Below are positions 14,229-16,204 of a DNA stretch of 16,204 nt, in pieces. The stretch spans positions 1 through 16,204 of the forward strand of contig JAYOEU010000098.1 in assembly GCA_038116915.1 (NCBI GenBank), written 5' to 3'. The DNA comes from JADHLJ01 sp038116915 (GTDB lineage Bacteria; Pseudomonadota; Alphaproteobacteria; Thalassobaculales; Thalassobaculaceae). Position 1 is the stretch's first letter; each line of letters starts with the position of its first letter. Under the pieces are notes generated by a model. It ran no database searches, was not told where the DNA came from, and was given only the letters and a program-made list of their open reading frames with translations. The translations under genes and the position numbers were made by a program.

Positions 14229-15047
14229 ATGGCCAACCGCGTAATCGACGACCGGATTGTCGTGGCCCACACCGTCACCAAGCTTGGTCCGGAATGTGAG
14301 GGACGGGTAGTGCTTGGCGCCTCGCACGGCGGGGTCTATGCCGCCTATCTCGCGGTCAAGGCCAAGGCGCGCGGCGTGATCCTGAACGATGCCGGCCGGG
14401 CCAAGGACGATTCCGGTATCTCCGGCGGCGCCTATTGCCAGGAGCTGGGGATTCCCTATGCGACGACGGATACCATGTCCTGCCGGATCGGCGATGGCGA
14501 AAGCGCCGCCGCCGAAGGGGTGATTTCGTTCGCCAATCCCCTGGCGCTCTCTCTCGGCGTAAAGACAGGCATGTCCGCGATCGAGGCGGCGCGGTGCATG
14601 ACCAAGGCAACCCTCAACGATAAACCGGCGCCGAGCTATGCGGAAGCGCGCAAGGAACTGCCCGCCAAGCCGGGTGAGCGGATGATCGTGCTGATGGACT
14701 CGATCTCGCTGGTGAACGACCAGGATGCCGGCCGCATCATCGTTTCCGGCAGTCATGGGGCGATGCTGGGCGCGGACCCCGCCACCGCGATCCGGGGCGA
14801 TGCGTTCGCCGGGTTTTTCCATGACGCGGGAGGCGGCAAGGACGGCGCCGCGACATCCCGGCTGCCGGCGCTCGACCGGCGCGGCATCATCGCCGGAACG
14901 GTCGCCTGCATGTCGGCGCGGATCGGGGATGGCGAGTCGATCTATCGCGACGGTGTGCTGAGTCACGTGAACGAGGCCGCCAGGGCGGCGGGCGGCGCGG
15001 CGGGCATGAAGGCCAAGACCTTCATCGACTCGCTGGTCACCAAATAG
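14229..15047 (+). CDS. Unrecognised protein with two tandem copies of an SHG/NDAG/RIGDGES domain
   Basis: I do not recognise the function. The 272-residue soluble protein is built of two homologous halves, about residues 9-120 and 150-268. Aligned elements are GRVVLGASHGG (25-35) with GRIIVSGSHGA (168-178), NDAG...KD (53-60) with HDAG...KD (198-205), MSCRIGDGES (83-92) with MSARIGDGES (228-237), and GVIS.AN (97-103) with GVLSHVN (242-248). The repeated Ser-His-Gly, Asp-Ala-Gly and Arg-Ile-Gly-Asp-Gly-Glu sites suggest two equivalent ligand or metal pockets; that is inference. There is no signal peptide or membrane segment. AGGAG (14218-14222) lies 6 bases before the ATG. The gene sits between TPP-E1 genes and an EthD-like gene, 12 bases before the latter, so a role in small-molecule metabolism is likely. 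Confidence 0.85.
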   Translation: MANRVIDDRIVVAHTVTKLGPECEGRVVLGASHGGVYAAYLAVKAKARGVILNDAGRAKDDSGISGGAYCQELGIPYATTDTMSCRIGDGESAAAEGVISFANPLALSLGVKTGMSAIEAARCMTKATLNDKPAPSYAEARKELPAKPGERMIVLMDSISLVNDQDAGRIIVSGSHGAMLGADPATAIRGDAFAGFFHDAGGGKDGAATSRLPALDRRGIIAGTVACMSARIGDGESIYRDGVLSHVNEAARAAGGAAGMKAKTFIDSLVTK

Positions 15048-15059
15048 CGGAGGCATCGG

Positions 15060-15743
15060 ATGGCGCTATACGGCAAGGGTATGTTGATGACCTTCACCGA
15101 GACCCCGCCAGGGGTAGAGGAGGATTTCAACGAGTGGTACAACCGCGAGCATATCGACGAGCGGGTCTGGATGCCGGGCTTCCACCGGGCTCGCCGTTAT
15201 GTCGACGCGGACGGTGACGCGCGGATCAAATATTTCGCCACCTACGAGACCGACAAGGTCGAGGATCTGGCCGATCCCGACTACATGGAGCTTCTGAAGG
15301 ATCAGTCCGACTGGTCGAAGAAGGTCATGGCGACATTCACGAAATTTGACCGGGTGACGGCGCGGATTACCATCGATCTGTCGCACGGCTTCGCCGGCGC
15401 CTGCGCCTTCGCGCGGTTCTTTCCGGCGCCGCCGGTGATGAGCGGATTGCGCGGGCATCTGGAGAGCACGCTGCTGCCGGCGCTGGTGGCTCGTCCCGGA
15501 ATGATCGGCGCGGTGCTGGCCGAGAATGACCTGGCGGTGGTCAATGAAGGCCGCAAGGCCCAGGGAATGGCGATACCCGAGAACGAGACCCCGCAATGGA
15601 TCGTGCTGCTGGAAGGGCAGACCACCCAGGCAACGGCAGCCGCACTCCGCGAGGGTTTTGGAGCGGGGCTGCCCGATCATGGCGTCGCGGCGTCGGATAT
15701 CGACACCGGCAACCATATTCTGATGTTTGGGAACAACCGGTAG
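15060..15743 (+). CDS. EthD-like dimeric alpha-beta barrel protein
   Basis: The 227-residue protein has the EthD-type signature FNEWYNREHIDERVWMPGF (23-41) followed by RARRY, with strand KYFATYET and a FTKFDRV end near residue 100. These are one ferredoxin-like half of a dimeric alpha-beta barrel. A second, more diverged half (about 115-225, including LPALVARPGMIGAVLAENDLAV and HILMFGN) suggests a fused two-domain barrel in one chain. Such proteins occur beside catabolic genes and some are small oxygenases, isomerases or lyases; the activity here is unknown. GGAGG (15049-15053) lies 6 bases before the ATG. It follows the duplicated-domain gene by 12 bases and ends 4 bases before tgt. Confidence 0.8.
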   Translation: MALYGKGMLMTFTETPPGVEEDFNEWYNREHIDERVWMPGFHRARRYVDADGDARIKYFATYETDKVEDLADPDYMELLKDQSDWSKKVMATFTKFDRVTARITIDLSHGFAGACAFARFFPAPPVMSGLRGHLESTLLPALVARPGMIGAVLAENDLAVVNEGRKAQGMAIPENETPQWIVLLEGQTTQATAAALREGFGAGLPDHGVAASDIDTGNHILMFGNNR

Positions 15744-15747
15744 CCGC

Positions 15748-16204
15748 ATGCCGCTGACTTTTTCCGTCGAGGCGAGGGACGGCGCAGCCAGGCGCGGTCG
15801 TCTGGAGACCGCGCACGGGGTGATCGACACCCCCGCCTTCATGCCGGTCGGTACTGCCGCCACCGTTAAAGGAATGTTGCCGGGCTCGGTTCGGGCGACC
15901 GGTGCACAGATCCTGCTCGGCAACACCTATCATCTGATGTTGCGGCCGGGCGCGGAACGGATCGAGGCGCTGGGCGGCCTGCATGTCTTCATGGGATGGG
16001 ACGGACCGATCCTGACGGATTCCGGCGGCTATCAGGTGATGTCCCTAACGGAGCTGCGGAAACTCGACGAGAACGGAGTCCGATTCCGAAGTCATATCGA
16101 CGGCAGCTACCACACGCTGACTCCGGAAAGCTCGATCGACATTCAGCACAAGCTCGACGCCGACATCACCATGGCTTTTGACGAGTGTACGCCGTTTCCG
16201 GTGA
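15748..16204 (+). CDS. tgt: tRNA-guanine transglycosylase (partial, runs off window)
   Basis: Tgt exchanges guanine-34 of tRNAs with GUN anticodons for preQ1. The first 152 codons are present. They include FMPVGTAATVKGMLP (31-45), GNTYHLMLRPG (58-68), LTDSGGYQVMSL (89-100) with Asp91 equivalent to Asp102 of the Zymomonas enzyme, and AFDECTPFP (143-151) with Asp145 equivalent to the preQ1-binding Asp156. The frame is open to the window end, so the C-terminal part with the nucleophile Asp and zinc site is outside. The ATG follows the EthD-like stop by 4 bases and has only a weak ribosome binding site, suggesting translational coupling. It belongs functionally with queA and yhhQ, 4.5 kb away on the other strand. 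Confidence 0.96.
   Translation, partial: MPLTFSVEARDGAARRGRLETAHGVIDTPAFMPVGTAATVKGMLPGSVRATGAQILLGNTYHLMLRPGAERIEALGGLHVFMGWDGPILTDSGGYQVMSLTELRKLDENGVRFRSHIDGSYHTLTPESSIDIQHKLDADITMAFDECTPFPV

Noticed and set aside
14058..15056. A 332-codon - strand frame opposite the duplicated-domain gene
   Set aside because: The + strand gene has a good ribosome binding site and an internal protein repeat; the antisense product shows no domain and is a coding shadow.

Overview
The window looks like a piece of a high-GC alphaproteobacterial chromosome, most likely Rhodospirillales-like. This is an inference from the GC-rich sequence, the gene families present (a TIGR02444/DUF2390 protein, alphaproteobacterial-type pcaHG, queA/tgt) and a palindromic repeat of a kind common in that class. 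There are no rRNA or tRNA genes, no transposases and no CRISPR array. A run of 10 Ns at 2718-2727 marks an assembly join, so the order of the two sides is only as good as the scaffolding.

Left of the gap (1-2717), a DUF2390-type protein and an amidase-signature hydrolase run on the + strand. They converge on ubiX (flavin prenyltransferase, - strand), which has no UbiD partner in view. Directly right of the gap, 2728-2840 holds three consecutive hairpins, the last a good + strand intrinsic terminator, with no gene visible upstream. It could be the 3' end of an RNA or gene lost in the gap.

From 9165 down to 2851 the - strand reads glycerate 2-kinase, pcaH, pcaG, a TauD/TfdA-type dioxygenase, a luciferase-like flavin oxidoreductase and a TfdB/MhpA-like FAD aromatic monooxygenase. 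The last five look like an aromatic-catabolism gene set: two ring- or side-chain-oxygenating enzymes feeding an intradiol (protocatechuate) ring-cleavage dioxygenase. A divergent + strand gene (9298-10260) encodes a guanidino-group-modifying (DDAH/arginine-deiminase-like) enzyme. Its stop codon overlaps that of queA in a shared CTAG.

From 11848 down to 10257 the - strand carries a YhhQ-type queuosine-precursor transporter and queA. The third queuosine gene, tgt, starts at 15748 on the + strand and runs off the window. Between them is a + strand cassette: TPP-dependent 2-oxoacid/acetoin dehydrogenase E1 alpha and beta (translationally coupled, no E2 or E3), a 100-bp perfect-ended palindrome, a 272-aa protein of a family I do not recognise built from two copies of one domain, and an EthD-like dimeric alpha-beta barrel protein. 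The duplicated-domain protein and its neighbours are the most interesting part of the window. No stretch over 300 bases lacks a gene.
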